From contig CAJTNI010000010.1 of NCBI GenBank assembly GCA_910577945.1, positions 1-64,000 of the forward strand: 64,000 nucleotides of DNA, read 5' to 3'. The notes beneath the pieces were generated by a model. It searched no databases. It saw nothing but the letters and a program-made list of their open reading frames with translations, and had not been told where the DNA came from. The position numbers and the translations under genes are program-made. This DNA is from an uncultured Christensenella sp. Its GTDB lineage: Bacteria; Bacillota; Clostridia; Christensenellales; Pumilibacteraceae. Below, one piece after another: positions 8,497-17,208 of this stretch. Numbering within the stretch: the first letter of the stretch is position 1; every line of letters begins with the position of its first letter.

Positions 8497-8722
8497 TACG
8501 CTCGCACAATGAACAAATAAAATTATTACCGCCCGTCAGTCGAAACGCGGGGACGCGAGCCAGACGAGCGGCAGGCGGCGCACGTCGTCACAGGCGAAAT
8601 TCACGCGCATTATTACTGCGCTACAATAAGCTATACGAGCGGTGGCGAGGGAGCTTAGAACCCCCTAAGCGACCAAGCCACCCATTGCGCACGTAGCCCG
8701 TGCCGCGACGCGTATCCGCGTC
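8497..8722. other. Gene-free, hairpin-rich segment after potD; possible structured RNA
   Basis: No ORF with a ribosome site is visible. The segment is rich in self-complementary stretches. One composite hairpin has GGTGGC (8641-8646) pairing with GCCACC (8677-8682), an internal loop, then GCTTAG (8653-8658) pairing with CTAAGC (8665-8670) around an AACCCC loop. Shorter hairpins flank it (GCGCA...TGCGC near 8610 and GACGCG...CGCGTC near 8706). No U-rich terminator tail is obvious. It could be the 3' end of the pot transcript or an independent small RNA; I could not match it to a known family. Confidence 0.35.
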
Positions 8723-9967
8723 CTAACCCGTTTTGACGTCTATCCACATACTGTCAAGGTCCGTACTCCTCGCCTTGCCGAAATCGCCCATAACGCCGCA
8801 ACGCGCCAGAACGTCCTCGGGCGGGAACATCATGTCGATATACATTTGCTTGAACCACGGGTCTTTGCCGTACAACACGCTTTCCTCGTCGGTGCCGTCG
8901 TCCTCTTCCAAAGCGGCTTTCGCTTCTTCCATTACGGTTTTTCCCGCCATGGACGAGCCCATATAGTCGAAGTTGCGCATGGCAAAATCGTGCTCGTCGT
9001 CGTACAAATTGATAAATTTGAGGAAATAGTTAGCGGCGACGTAATTGCCCGCATACTTGGGGATTATCCAGCCGTCCACCCACACGTTGCTGCCTTCCTT
9101 GGGCACTTCGTAGTAGAAATGGTCGCCGCCGTCCTCCTGCATGATTAGCCCCGCGTCGCACGACCAGAACAAGCCGAGCCAAGCGTCGGTCGTGCCCGCG
9201 AGCATGTCGTTCTTGCCGTCGTCCACCTCGTACTTATAAAGCTTGTGCTTTTGCTCGATAAGCAGCGCCTGCGCCTCGGCAATCGCCGCGTCGCTTATCT
9301 CGGTAAAGTACGAATTAAGCTCGTTGCGATACGCGTCGTTGTAATCACCGAACCCGTCGGACAAATCGGAAAGCTTTTGCGTATTGCCGTAAATGCGCGC
9401 CACCGAGTACGCGTCGCGCACGCTGTCCTTCATGAGTATGCGCTTCGAGTAGTCGTCCGACCACATAGCCGACCACGAGCGCATTTCCTCGCTTTGCGGG
9501 TCTATGTGATTGGTGTCGTACATTATGCCGAACGTGCCCCACACGTACGGCACGAAATATTCGTTGTTCGCGTCGAACGGCTCGACCATTTCCGCCAAGC
9601 CGTCGTACAAAAACCCGTCGGCGGTCATGTCGAAAATTTCCCTGTCCACTTTTTGCGCCAAGCCGCCTGTTATCATGCGCTGCGCCATATAGTCGGACGG
9701 GCACACTAGGTCGTAGTCGCTTTTCAACACCTCGATACGCATAATCATGGATTCGTTGGTGTCGAACGTATCGTACTGCACGGTTATATTTTTGCCCGTT
9801 TCCTCGGCGTACCATTCCTCGAAATCGCCTATAAGCTCCTCGTCGATATAGTCGCCCCAATTATAGATTTTGAGCACCTCGTCGCGCGGCGCGCACGCCG
9901 CGGTAACGGGCACGCACGCGCACGCAAGCATGCACGCAAGCGCTGCCGAAACAACTCGTCTTTTCAT
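8723..9967 (-). CDS. potD: Spermidine/putrescine ABC transporter substrate-binding lipoprotein
   Basis: 414 residues. The N-terminus is a lipoprotein signal with cysteine in VTAAC (about residue 25), and the mature part opens EVLKIYNWGDYIDEELIGDFE, a hallmark of PotD/PotF polyamine receptors. It would be anchored outside the membrane and hand spermidine or putrescine to PotBC. It is the last gene of potABCD, starting 9 bp after potC. Acidic and aromatic residues typical of polyamine sites are present (e.g. WSAMWSDDYSKRILMKDSVRD), but substrate preference is not decidable. Confidence 0.93.
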   Translation of the reverse strand: MKRRVVSAALACMLACACVPVTAACAPRDEVLKIYNWGDYIDEELIGDFEEWYAEETGKNITVQYDTFDTNESMIMRIEVLKSDYDLVCPSDYMAQRMITGGLAQKVDREIFDMTADGFLYDGLAEMVEPFDANNEYFVPYVWGTFGIMYDTNHIDPQSEEMRSWSAMWSDDYSKRILMKDSVRDAYSVARIYGNTQKLSDLSDGFGDYNDAYRNELNSYFTEISDAAIAEAQALLIEQKHKLYKYEVDDGKNDMLAGTTDAWLGLFWSCDAGLIMQEDGGDHFYYEVPKEGSNVWVDGWIIPKYAGNYVAANYFLKFINLYDDEHDFAMRNFDYMGSSMAGKTVMEEAKAALEEDDGTDEESVLYGKDPWFKQMYIDMMFPPEDVLARCGVMGDFGKARSTDLDSMWIDVKTG

Positions 9968-9976
9968 GAACCCCTC

Positions 9977-10777
9977 CTATTTCGCCGTAAATTGCGCCTT
10001 GCGGCGTTTTTCCGTCACTACGTTGAGCACTATAAGCACGGCGAGCACCGCCACGAACAGCACCGAGCTGAGCGCGCGCAGCGTGGGGTCTGCGCCGCGC
10101 TTTGCCAGCGCGTTATACAGATAAACGGGTATCGTTTCCACGCTGCCGTTGACGAACTTTGATACGATAAAGTCGTCGAGCGACAGCGCGAACGCCATTA
10201 CGAACCCGCTGAGCATGCCGGGAACGAGCTGCGGCACGACTACGCACAGCATGGATTTTACGGGCGACGCGCCGAGGTCGAGCCCGGCCTCGTACAGATT
10301 GGGATTGAGCTGCGCGAGCTTGGGCGTGACCGACAAAATAACGTACGGCACGGTTATCATGGTATGCGCGATAATGAGCGTAGTCCAGCCGTACGGCAGG
10401 CGCAGCGCGAGAAAGAACATCATGAATGTTACGCCCGTGACAATCTCCGCGTTCTCCATGGTAATGTTGGCGATAAAGCTCGCCGTCGTCTTTTTCCACT
10501 TGCGCAGATAGTAAATTCCAACCGCCGCCGACGTGCCGAGCACGGTCGCGAGCGCCGCCGACGCAAACGCGAGTATTAACGAGTTTTTGAACGCGCCGAG
10601 TATGCTGCTGTTGGTAAACAAATCGGCATACAGCGCGAACGAAAACCCGCCCCACACGCCGAGCGCCTTCGCGTCGGTAAACGAATAGATTATGAGTATG
10701 AGTATGGGCACGTACATGAACGCGAGCATGACGCCGACGACCGTCCACATGAGCGCGGATTTGACCTGTTTTTTCAC
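9977..10777 (-). CDS. potC: Spermidine/putrescine ABC transporter permease PotC
   Basis: 266 residues, six hydrophobic helices, with the ABC-permease EAA loop EAGLDLGASPVKSMLCVVVPQLVPG near residue 165. The start is a GTG at 10777 that overlaps the potB stop (GTGA), with GGGGGTG just upstream, so translation is coupled to potB. The ALSLDDFIVSKFV segment is characteristic of PotC/PotI. The frame stays open far upstream through potB, but that extension has no start signal. Confidence 0.93.
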   Translation of the reverse strand: MKKQVKSALMWTVVGVMLAFMYVPILILIIYSFTDAKALGVWGGFSFALYADLFTNSSILGAFKNSLILAFASAALATVLGTSAAVGIYYLRKWKKTTASFIANITMENAEIVTGVTFMMFFLALRLPYGWTTLIIAHTMITVPYVILSVTPKLAQLNPNLYEAGLDLGASPVKSMLCVVVPQLVPGMLSGFVMAFALSLDDFIVSKFVNGSVETIPVYLYNALAKRGADPTLRALSSVLFVAVLAVLIVLNVVTEKRRKAQFTAK

Positions 10778-11613
10778 AGCACACCCCCTATCTCGGTGCG
10801 CCCCTTGGTTATCTTGTTGGCGACCACCACCGTCACAGCTATGAGCACGAGCAGAATGAGCGAATACGCCGAACCGATATTCCAGCCGCCGCTGTTGGCA
10901 AACCACTGATTGATTATATTGCCGAACATGTAAGTAGAGGTATCGCCCAAAACGTCGGAAATGGCAAACGACGAAACAGTGGGCATAAACACCATGAGCA
11001 CGCCCGACACAATCCCCGGCAACGACAGCGGCAACCGCACCTTGAACAGCGTGGTCAGCGCCGACGCGCCCAAGTCCTGCGACGCCTCGATTAGCGAGCG
11101 GTCCATGCCCGACAGCACCGAGTACAGCGGCAGCAGCATGAACGGGAAAAAGTCGTACACCATGCCCACCGTGACCGCCACCCACGCGTTGGACACTTCG
11201 AGCATGTACAGCACGATTTTGACGGCGTACGTGCGCAAAAGCGAGCTTATCCACATGGGCAATACGAACAGCATTACGAGTATGAGTTTTTTGTTGAACG
11301 TCGGCGAGCTGAGCACGAGCGCCAGCGGGTACGCCAAAAGGAAGCAAAGCACGGTCGTTATGAGCGCGACCAAAAACGATTTGCCCATGACCGCCATTAT
11401 GTTCGGGCGGCTGAAAAAGTGCACGAAATTAGCGCCCGTTATCGCGCCGCTCGCGCCGTCGGTAAACGCGTAGTATAGCATTATAAACAGCGGCACGATT
11501 ACAAACAGCACGCTTAGCGCGAGGTACGGCAACGCGAATGCCGAACGCTTGACGCCGCGTATTTTGAGCTTTTTTTGCGGCTTTGCGCCCGCGACGATTA
11601 AGTTACTCTGCAC
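10774..11613 (-). CDS. potB: Spermidine/putrescine ABC transporter permease PotB
   Basis: 279 residues with six membrane helices and the EAA-type loop EASQDLGASALTTLFKVRLPLSLPG. I choose the GTG at 11613, nine bases after AAGGAGG and overlapping the potA stop by 11 bp. A longer reading from 11679 would add an implausible run of arginines (MRRRRRRPKRRRP), which is only the potA Glu-rich tail read in another frame. It forms the membrane channel with PotC. Confidence 0.92.
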   Translation of the reverse strand: MQSNLIVAGAKPQKKLKIRGVKRSAFALPYLALSVLFVIVPLFIMLYYAFTDGASGAITGANFVHFFSRPNIMAVMGKSFLVALITTVLCFLLAYPLALVLSSPTFNKKLILVMLFVLPMWISSLLRTYAVKIVLYMLEVSNAWVAVTVGMVYDFFPFMLLPLYSVLSGMDRSLIEASQDLGASALTTLFKVRLPLSLPGIVSGVLMVFMPTVSSFAISDVLGDTSTYMFGNIINQWFANSGGWNIGSAYSLILLVLIAVTVVVANKITKGRTEIGGVL

Positions 11614-13132
11614 CTTCGGTCTCCTCCTTTTCGGTCTCCGCCTGCGCCGACGCATCGGCAGCGTCAGCGGCTTGCGCATGTTCGAGCTCGGTCGATTCCG
11701 TATGCTCGACCGCGATATCCTCGGGCTTTATCTTGATGCCGACGCGGTCGTTCATATCCCATTCGTCCACGGTGTCGATAAAGAAATCCGCGTCGTCGTC
11801 GGTGTACACCTGCACTTGATAGTAGCTGCCTTTGTAGAACGTTTGCGTGACGTTTGCGCCCACGCTGCCGTCCTCCTCGTCGTCGGTAAGCTCTATCTTG
11901 TCGAACGGCACCTTTACGCGCACCGCGTCGCCCTTTTGATACGTGCCGTCGTTTACGAATTCGAACTCGCCGCCGCCGAACGCCACGAGCGTTTCGTCCA
12001 CAACCGTGCCGATAAACTCGTTGACGGTTTTGAGCTTTTTCATGATGTGAATGCCGTTGGGCTCAACGGACAGCCACACCGTTTCGCCGACCGCGCGATC
12101 GACGGTGTTTTGCACGGTGAACTGATAATCGGCGGCGAGGATTTCCATTTCGTAATACGTGCCCTTGAAAACGGTGGACACGACCTTACCTTCGAGCATG
12201 CCGCGCTTGGCGTCAATCGCGATATCCTCGGGACGCACGACGAGGTCGACGCGCTCGTCCTTGCCGAACCCTTTGTCCAAGCACTTGAACTCCGCGCCGC
12301 AAAACTCGACGCAAAAATCCTTTTTCATGACGCCCGACAAAATATTGCTCTCGCCGATAAAGTCGGCGACAAACGCGTTCGCGGGCTCGTCGTAAATCTT
12401 TTTGGGCGTGCCGTACTGCTGCACCGCACCGTCCGTCATAACGACCACCTTGTCGGACATGGTGAGCGCCTCTTCTTGGTCGTGCGTAACGTAGATAAAG
12501 GTTATGCCGATATTCTTGTGCATGGCGGCAAGCTCCGACTGCATGTCCTTGCGCATTTTGAGGTCGAGCGCGCCGAGCGGCTCGTCGAGGAGCAGCACCT
12601 TGGGCTCGCACACGATTGCGCGCGCTATCGCCACGCGCTGCTGCTGTCCGCCCGACAGCCCCGTAATGTCGCGATGTCCGTAAGCGTCCAGCCCGACCAG
12701 CTTTAACACGCGCTCCACCTTTTCGGCGATTTCGTCCTTGGTGAATTTGCGGTATACGGGCTTGCCCTTTTTATCGAGCTCGCCCGTCGGTATGCGTTTG
12801 AGTTTGAGCCCGAACGCAATGTTCTTAAACACGTTCAAATGCGGAAACAGCGCGTACTTTTGGAACACGGTGTTTATGGGGCGCAGGTGCGGCGGCATAG
12901 CGGTAACGTCCTGCTTTTCCAAAAATATAGAGCCCGCCGTCGGCAGCTCGAACCCCGCTATCATGCGCAACAGCGTGGTCTTGCCGCAGCCCGACGGACC
13001 GAGCAGCGTTACGAACTCACCGCGCCGCACGGCAAGATTGACGTTGTCCACGACGGTTATGCCGTCAAAGACCTTCGTCACGTTCTTGATTTCGATAATG
13101 TTATCGAACTTCTCTCTTGTTACTGTTGCCAT
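11603..13132 (-). CDS. potA: Spermidine/putrescine ABC transporter ATPase PotA with extended C-terminus
   Basis: 509 residues, about 130-150 longer than typical PotA. Walker A GPSGCGKT is at 45-52, the Q-loop NTVFQKYALFPH near 88, the signature LSGGQQQR at 159-166 and Walker B LLLDEP at 180-185. After the ATPase core the usual TOBE-type region (VVRPEDIAID...) is followed by a second one with the same motif (IKIKPEDIAVE near 475), ending in an Ala/Glu-rich tail. The extra half may be a duplicated regulatory domain. AAGGAG precedes the ATG. It heads the transporter genes and is probably transcribed from the regulator's promoter through a 270-bp gap. Confidence 0.93.
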   Translation of the reverse strand: MATVTREKFDNIIEIKNVTKVFDGITVVDNVNLAVRRGEFVTLLGPSGCGKTTLLRMIAGFELPTAGSIFLEKQDVTAMPPHLRPINTVFQKYALFPHLNVFKNIAFGLKLKRIPTGELDKKGKPVYRKFTKDEIAEKVERVLKLVGLDAYGHRDITGLSGGQQQRVAIARAIVCEPKVLLLDEPLGALDLKMRKDMQSELAAMHKNIGITFIYVTHDQEEALTMSDKVVVMTDGAVQQYGTPKKIYDEPANAFVADFIGESNILSGVMKKDFCVEFCGAEFKCLDKGFGKDERVDLVVRPEDIAIDAKRGMLEGKVVSTVFKGTYYEMEILAADYQFTVQNTVDRAVGETVWLSVEPNGIHIMKKLKTVNEFIGTVVDETLVAFGGGEFEFVNDGTYQKGDAVRVKVPFDKIELTDDEEDGSVGANVTQTFYKGSYYQVQVYTDDDADFFIDTVDEWDMNDRVGIKIKPEDIAVEHTESTELEHAQAADAADASAQAETEKEETEGAE

Positions 13133-13239
13133 ATGTTCTCCTTAAAAGCGTGCAAGCCGAAGGCTTGGAGTTTGCCGTGCGTTTGCTTTGTCGGCGATTG
13201 CGCCGTTCACCGTAATGTTGCTGCGAGAGCCTGTTCACC

Positions 13240-13352
13240 GTCGTTTCGAGCGGTGCGCGTCCGCGCGCAGTCGAGAAACCTTCCCATTCTCGTATTTGTC
13301 GTAAAAAAGATTTCTCCGCTTCGTTCGCTGCGCTCGCTTCGGTCGAAATGAC
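13240..13352. repeat. Imperfect long inverted repeat of a dispersed-repeat type
   Basis: Two related arms face each other. 13240-13282 runs from GTCGTTTCGAGCGG to TCGAGAAACCTT; 13307-13352 runs from AAGATTTCTCCGC to GGTCGAAATGAC, its approximate reverse complement. Short dispersed elements of this form (GTCATTTCGA...GAGAAATCTT) are frequent between genes in Clostridia and other bacteria. Here it lies between the XRE-cupin gene and potA and may act as an RNA hairpin. The rest of 13133-13405 holds only a CAAGCC-TTC-GGCTTG hairpin just before the potA ribosome site. Confidence 0.6.
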
Positions 13353-13405
13353 GTCGGTATCGAGCTCACTCGTTTAACGGCGCGCATAGCGACGCGGATA
13401 CGCGC

Positions 13406-13963
13406 TCAAAAGCTGGGCGGGGTCGATATCCACAGCACCTTGCTCATGCCGCCCTTAGCGACGTTTTTCAAATAATGCTTGCGGTCGGACGGGTAGTAAA
13501 ACGTTTCGCCCGCCTTGGCGCGCGCCTTGCGGTCGCCTACCGTAATTTCCACCTCGCCCTGCAAGACGTACCCGAACTCCTCGCCCTCGTGCGGAATGTC
13601 CGCGTCCGTACAAGCGCCGTCGGCAAGCTCGACGATAATGGGCTCCAACTCGTTCTTTTGCGCCGTTGGCACAATCCAAGTGATTTTCACGCCGTCCGAC
13701 TCCTTCTCGAAAAAATCCTCGGGCGTAAACACGAGCTGCGACTCGTCGTCGTCCGAAAAGAACTCTTTCAGGCTCGACCCGAGCAGCGTGAGGATATCTA
13801 TCAGCGTGGCAATCGACGGCGACGTCAAGTCGTTTTCGAGCTGGCTGATAAACCCCTTGCTAAGCTCCGCACGGTCCGCAAGCTCCTCCTGCGTAAGCCC
13901 GTTTTTAAGCCTGAGGTCGCGCAGCTTTCCGCCCAGCGAAAACCCGCTTTCGTTACCGTTCAC
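13406..13963 (-). CDS. XRE-family regulator with cupin sensor domain (PuuR-like)
   Basis: 185 residues: an N-terminal helix-turn-helix (LRDLRLKNGLTQEELADRAELSKGFISQLEN, about 13-45) and a C-terminal cupin (about 105-180, HEGEEFGYVLQGEVEITVGDRKARAKAGETFYYPSDRKHYLKN). This arrangement is that of PuuR and similar regulators adjacent to polyamine genes, where the cupin senses putrescine or a related ligand. It begins with GTG at 13963, GAGG nine bases upstream. Position before potABCD implies control of polyamine uptake. An inverted repeat right at its predicted start site suggests autoregulation. Confidence 0.9.
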   Translation of the reverse strand: MNGNESGFSLGGKLRDLRLKNGLTQEELADRAELSKGFISQLENDLTSPSIATLIDILTLLGSSLKEFFSDDDESQLVFTPEDFFEKESDGVKITWIVPTAQKNELEPIIVELADGACTDADIPHEGEEFGYVLQGEVEITVGDRKARAKAGETFYYPSDRKHYLKNVAKGGMSKVLWISTPPSF

Positions 13964-13990
13964 AACAATTTACCTCGCCGAAAAGTTAAT

Positions 13991-14022
13991 TTTACTTAAA
14001 CTTTTTGTTTAGATTAAGTAAA
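13991..14022. promoter_or_regulatory. Candidate operator at the XRE-cupin transcription start
   Basis: TTTACTTAA (13991-13999) and TTAAGTAAA (14014-14022) form a 9-bp inverted repeat with a 14-bp centre, starting exactly where transcription from the promoter at 14030-14058 should begin. Binding there would block transcription. The same TTACTTAAAC core recurs in a perfect palindrome at 33393-33414. Confidence 0.5.
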
Positions 14023-14029
14023 CAGCGTG

Positions 14030-14058
14030 ATTATATAGCATATATGCGCATATGTCAA
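14030..14058 (-). promoter_or_regulatory. Consensus promoter of the XRE-cupin / potABCD unit
   Basis: TTGACA (14053-14058), exactly 17 bp, TATAAT (14030-14035): a perfect sigma-A consensus, which would need repression. No other promoter is evident before potA. Confidence 0.85.
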
Positions 14059-14107
14059 CCGATTTATATAATCTTTTTTGCATTTTTTTTTTAAAAATTT
14101 TTTTAAC

Positions 14108-14134
14108 GAAAAAGGCGGCGCGTATCGCGTCGCC
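14108..14134 (-). terminator. Terminator after the leucine-rich-repeat operon
   Basis: On the minus strand GGCGACGCG-ATA-CGCGCCGCC (14114-14134) folds into a stem with one mismatch, followed by TTTTT and an AT-rich stretch. It lies 34 bp after the stop of the LRR protein gene. Confidence 0.8.
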
Positions 14135-14167
14135 TCAAACGGAATATTTACAGGCACGTCAACGATT

Positions 14168-16018
14168 TTAAATCTCGATATCGCCGTCGCCGCAATGCAC
14201 CGTCAAGCTCGTGCCGCCGTGCCAATTATCGTCCTTTTCCATATCGTAAAACTCGGCTTTCGTGCCGTTGTAATAGATATCTTTAAGCGCCTCGCAGTCC
14301 TCGAACACGCCGAACGCGAGATACTTTAACGTGGGTTCTATATACACGGCGGTAAGCGCCTCGCAGTTTTCAAAAGCGAAATCCTCGATGCTAAGCACAC
14401 TGCGCGACAGCCTGACCTCGGTAAGCTCGCCGCAATTCCTGAACGAATGGTCGCAGATTTCTTTTATGTTGTCGGGCACGATAAGATTTTTTATATCGCG
14501 CTGCGAAAACGCGCCGTCGAATATCTTATCTATATCGGCGTCTGTGGGTATTACCGCGTTTTTGACGGCGGCGATAATCGCGCGTTCTTGCCTGTCTATA
14601 AGACAGCCGCCGCTCACGTAATACCGCGCGTTCCCCTCGGCTACCGATATCCTCGACAAATCGCGACATTCGGAAAACGCGTCGTAATCTATCAGTCCAA
14701 CGTCCGCGGGGATTGAAATTTCTTGCAGACCGCCGTACTCGAACGCGCACTCGCCTATTTCAAAAAGACTGTCGGGCAAGCGCACGCGCGACAAATTTAC
14801 GCACCCCGAAAAAGCGAGGTCGCCAATCTCCGTCACGCCGTCGGGCACAAAAAACTCGGTAATATCCTTGCGGTCTTTGTATGCGCCGTCTGCGATAATA
14901 TTCGGCTTGACCGCCTCGGGCTTGACCGTTTTTACGGGCGCGCCCGATTTATCGACCGCGCCGTCGGCACAGTTGACTACGTACTCGGGCGTTTGAGAAT
15001 CCCACCCGTTTCCCTTATCCACCCTTTTCCACTCGCCCACAGTGCCGCCGTACTCGATAAGCTTTAATTGCTCGCAGGCTTCGAAAGCGAGCGCGCCAAT
15101 CTTTTTAAGCGACTTGGGCAAAACGATTTTGTACAGCTTTTCGCATAAATGGAACGCCAGCTCGGCAATTTCTTTAACCCCCTCGCCGAGCTGAGCCGTG
15201 CGCATCCTGCCGCAAAAATCAAACGCGCTCCTGCTTATTACGTCCACCGAGCCCGCGACCGTAACGTTTATAAGATACGTATTGTCCTCGAACGCGTTTT
15301 CGCCGATAAACCTCACGCCGTCGGGGATTGTTATCGAGGATAAAGAACAGCCGTAAAACGCCCTGTGCCCTATAATCGTAAGACTGCGCGGAAGTTCTAT
15401 GCTTTTGAGCGACAACAAGCCGCAAAACGCCTCGTCGCCGATAATTCTGATGCCCTCGGGCAGACCGACGCTTTCCAATAAGTGAACGTGCGTAAACGCC
15501 TTGCTTGCCACAGCCGTCATCGGCTTGCCGCCGAGCTTTTGAGCAAGAACGATTTTATCCTCGTACTTGTATTCATCGCGCACGCCGACGGCGGAATACG
15601 ATTTGCCGTCCGCATTGAGCGCGTACACTACCTTTTCCGTAAGCGATTTTTCGCCCGTGCCGTAATCGGCGGGATTGTACCTTACGCCGCACGTGCCGTC
15701 CGCGCACCTGATTACGCAATAATCGAGCGCTCTGCACGCCGTATTTTCCCACTCCTCGACCGTACCGAGGTACTCGATTTCGCCGAGCGCAGTACCGCAA
15801 AACGCGCCGTCGGCTATTTGCACGACGCTTTCGGGCAAGACGAGCGTTTTGAGCGCGCCGCACTTTTTGAACGCGCCCGTGTCGATGCCGACCACGTACT
15901 TGCCCTCGTAGATTTTGGGAACGACTATTTTTTCGGCGTTACGCGCCTTGACCTTTTTGAGGATATAACAGGTCTTGTTTTTATCGAGCTTGAATACAAG
16001 CTTTACGCAGTCGCTCAT
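14168..16018 (-). CDS. BspA-type leucine-rich-repeat protein, no signal peptide
   Basis: 616 residues from the ATG at 16018, which overlaps the previous stop (ATGA). The protein is built of LRR_5/BspA-like repeats of about 23 residues, such as LPRSLTIIGHRAFYGCSLSSITIPDGVRFIGENAFE and VPDGVTEIGDLAFSGCVNLSRVRLP. Short inserts (YLGTVEEWENTACR, YGGTVGEWKRVDKG) match the linker motifs of the family. The N-terminus MSDCVKLVFKLDKNKTCYILKKV has no signal or membrane segment, so it is predicted cytoplasmic, unlike most BspA proteins, which are cell-surface. Its partner is the homologue directly upstream. A protein-binding scaffold is the likely general role. Confidence 0.85.
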   Translation of the reverse strand: MSDCVKLVFKLDKNKTCYILKKVKARNAEKIVVPKIYEGKYVVGIDTGAFKKCGALKTLVLPESVVQIADGAFCGTALGEIEYLGTVEEWENTACRALDYCVIRCADGTCGVRYNPADYGTGEKSLTEKVVYALNADGKSYSAVGVRDEYKYEDKIVLAQKLGGKPMTAVASKAFTHVHLLESVGLPEGIRIIGDEAFCGLLSLKSIELPRSLTIIGHRAFYGCSLSSITIPDGVRFIGENAFEDNTYLINVTVAGSVDVISRSAFDFCGRMRTAQLGEGVKEIAELAFHLCEKLYKIVLPKSLKKIGALAFEACEQLKLIEYGGTVGEWKRVDKGNGWDSQTPEYVVNCADGAVDKSGAPVKTVKPEAVKPNIIADGAYKDRKDITEFFVPDGVTEIGDLAFSGCVNLSRVRLPDSLFEIGECAFEYGGLQEISIPADVGLIDYDAFSECRDLSRISVAEGNARYYVSGGCLIDRQERAIIAAVKNAVIPTDADIDKIFDGAFSQRDIKNLIVPDNIKEICDHSFRNCGELTEVRLSRSVLSIEDFAFENCEALTAVYIEPTLKYLAFGVFEDCEALKDIYYNGTKAEFYDMEKDDNWHGGTSLTVHCGDGDIEI

Positions 16019-17196
16019 AGCTTTATATCTCCGTCGGAGCAATGCACCGTTTCGATAAGCGCGCTGTTCCAATACGCGTCCTTATCGAGCGATTCCCACT
16101 GCGCCCTTGTGCCGTTGTAACAAACCTCGCTCAAATTTTCGCACCCGTCGAATACGCCCAAACCGAGATACGCAAGGCTTGCGGGCAGTATAACCGTTTC
16201 CAGCGCCGCGCACTCCTCGAACGCCCAATCGCCGATGCGCTCGACGCCCTCGTGCAAATCCGCCTCAATCAGACCGTCGCACCAAGCGAACGCGTTGGCG
16301 CAAAGCTCGGTTATGCGGTCGGGAATTTCGACCGCCGTCATTTCGTCGCAGCTCTCGAACGCGCGCTCGCCTATCGTCGTTACGCTGCCGTCGTTCGGTA
16401 TGACCGAATACGAGCAGCCCGCGACGAGCCGCTTGTCCGCCGTACGTATCACGCAGTTGTCCGCGCTGTGATAAACCTTGTTGCCCGCGGCGACGGACAG
16501 AGTCTTTATGCCGCTGTCGCAAAACGCGCCCGCGCAAATTTCCTCCACCGTCTCGGGCAGCTCGACCGCGCCGAGCGCCGTGCAGTACGCAAACGCGTCG
16601 CTCTCTATGCGCCGCAAGCCGTCCGCAAAAACGACCTCTTCGAGCGCGTCGCAGCAATCGAACGCGGACTCGCCTATTTCGGTTATGCCGCCGCCGAGCG
16701 TCACGCGTTTAAGGCTTTTGCAATCCTCGAACGCGCTTTTTTCAATGCGCCCCGCGCCCGAAACGGTCAATTCGGCAATGCGCGGAAACGCGGCTTTGGA
16801 GGCGACCGAAATCGGCACGTCCGCTTGCGCTATGTGATAGCATCTATCGAAAATCTTAGGCTGTATTACGACGTTCGCGTTTTTTATTACCACGCTGCGC
16901 AAATTCACGCAATCGCGAAACGCGGCTTTGCCGATAAACTCGACCGTTTCCGGCACGACGATATACTCGATATCGCTGCCGCAAAACGCTTTGGGCGCGA
17001 GCCGCTTGACGCTGTCGGGGATTATCACCGTTTTAAACGCCCCGCCCTTAAACGCGCCCGAACCGATTTCCTCTATGTACATGCCGTCGCAGTACTTGGG
17101 CAGCTCCAAGCAATCGCACGCCGCGGCACGCACGCGTTTAAGCACGCAAAATCGGTCGTGCTTGGATTTAACCTTGAACATTGCTCCGTCGCGCAT
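16015..17196 (-). CDS. BspA-type leucine-rich-repeat protein, no signal peptide (second copy)
   Basis: 393 residues, homologous to the downstream protein. Both begin with a (F/L)KxxxxxxFCVLKRVRA or YILKKVKA strand and then LRR_5 repeats (ITEIGESAFDCCDALEEVVFADGLRRIESDAFAYCTALGAVELP). Both end in the same way (YNGTRAQWESLDKDAYWNSALIETVHCSDGDIKL here, YNGTKAEFYDMEKDDNWHGG...VHCGDGDIEI in the partner), so the pair arose by duplication. No signal peptide or anchor is visible. It lies 12 bp after the flavodoxin-like gene, with only a weak ribosome site at the ATG 17196; an alternative ATG lies five codons inside. Confidence 0.85.
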   Translation of the reverse strand: MRDGAMFKVKSKHDRFCVLKRVRAAACDCLELPKYCDGMYIEEIGSGAFKGGAFKTVIIPDSVKRLAPKAFCGSDIEYIVVPETVEFIGKAAFRDCVNLRSVVIKNANVVIQPKIFDRCYHIAQADVPISVASKAAFPRIAELTVSGAGRIEKSAFEDCKSLKRVTLGGGITEIGESAFDCCDALEEVVFADGLRRIESDAFAYCTALGAVELPETVEEICAGAFCDSGIKTLSVAAGNKVYHSADNCVIRTADKRLVAGCSYSVIPNDGSVTTIGERAFESCDEMTAVEIPDRITELCANAFAWCDGLIEADLHEGVERIGDWAFEECAALETVILPASLAYLGLGVFDGCENLSEVCYNGTRAQWESLDKDAYWNSALIETVHCSDGDIKL

Positions 17197-17208
17197 AATT
17201 TACGCAAC

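Noticed and set aside
8497-8722. tRNA-like or 6S-like RNA
   Set aside because: No acceptor or T-loop pattern and no recognisable 6S consensus. It is kept only as an unclassified structured segment.
11614-11679. N-terminal arginine-rich extension of PotB
   Set aside because: It lies wholly inside potA and mirrors the codons of its Glu-rich tail. A GTG with a good ribosome site gives a normal PotB start.
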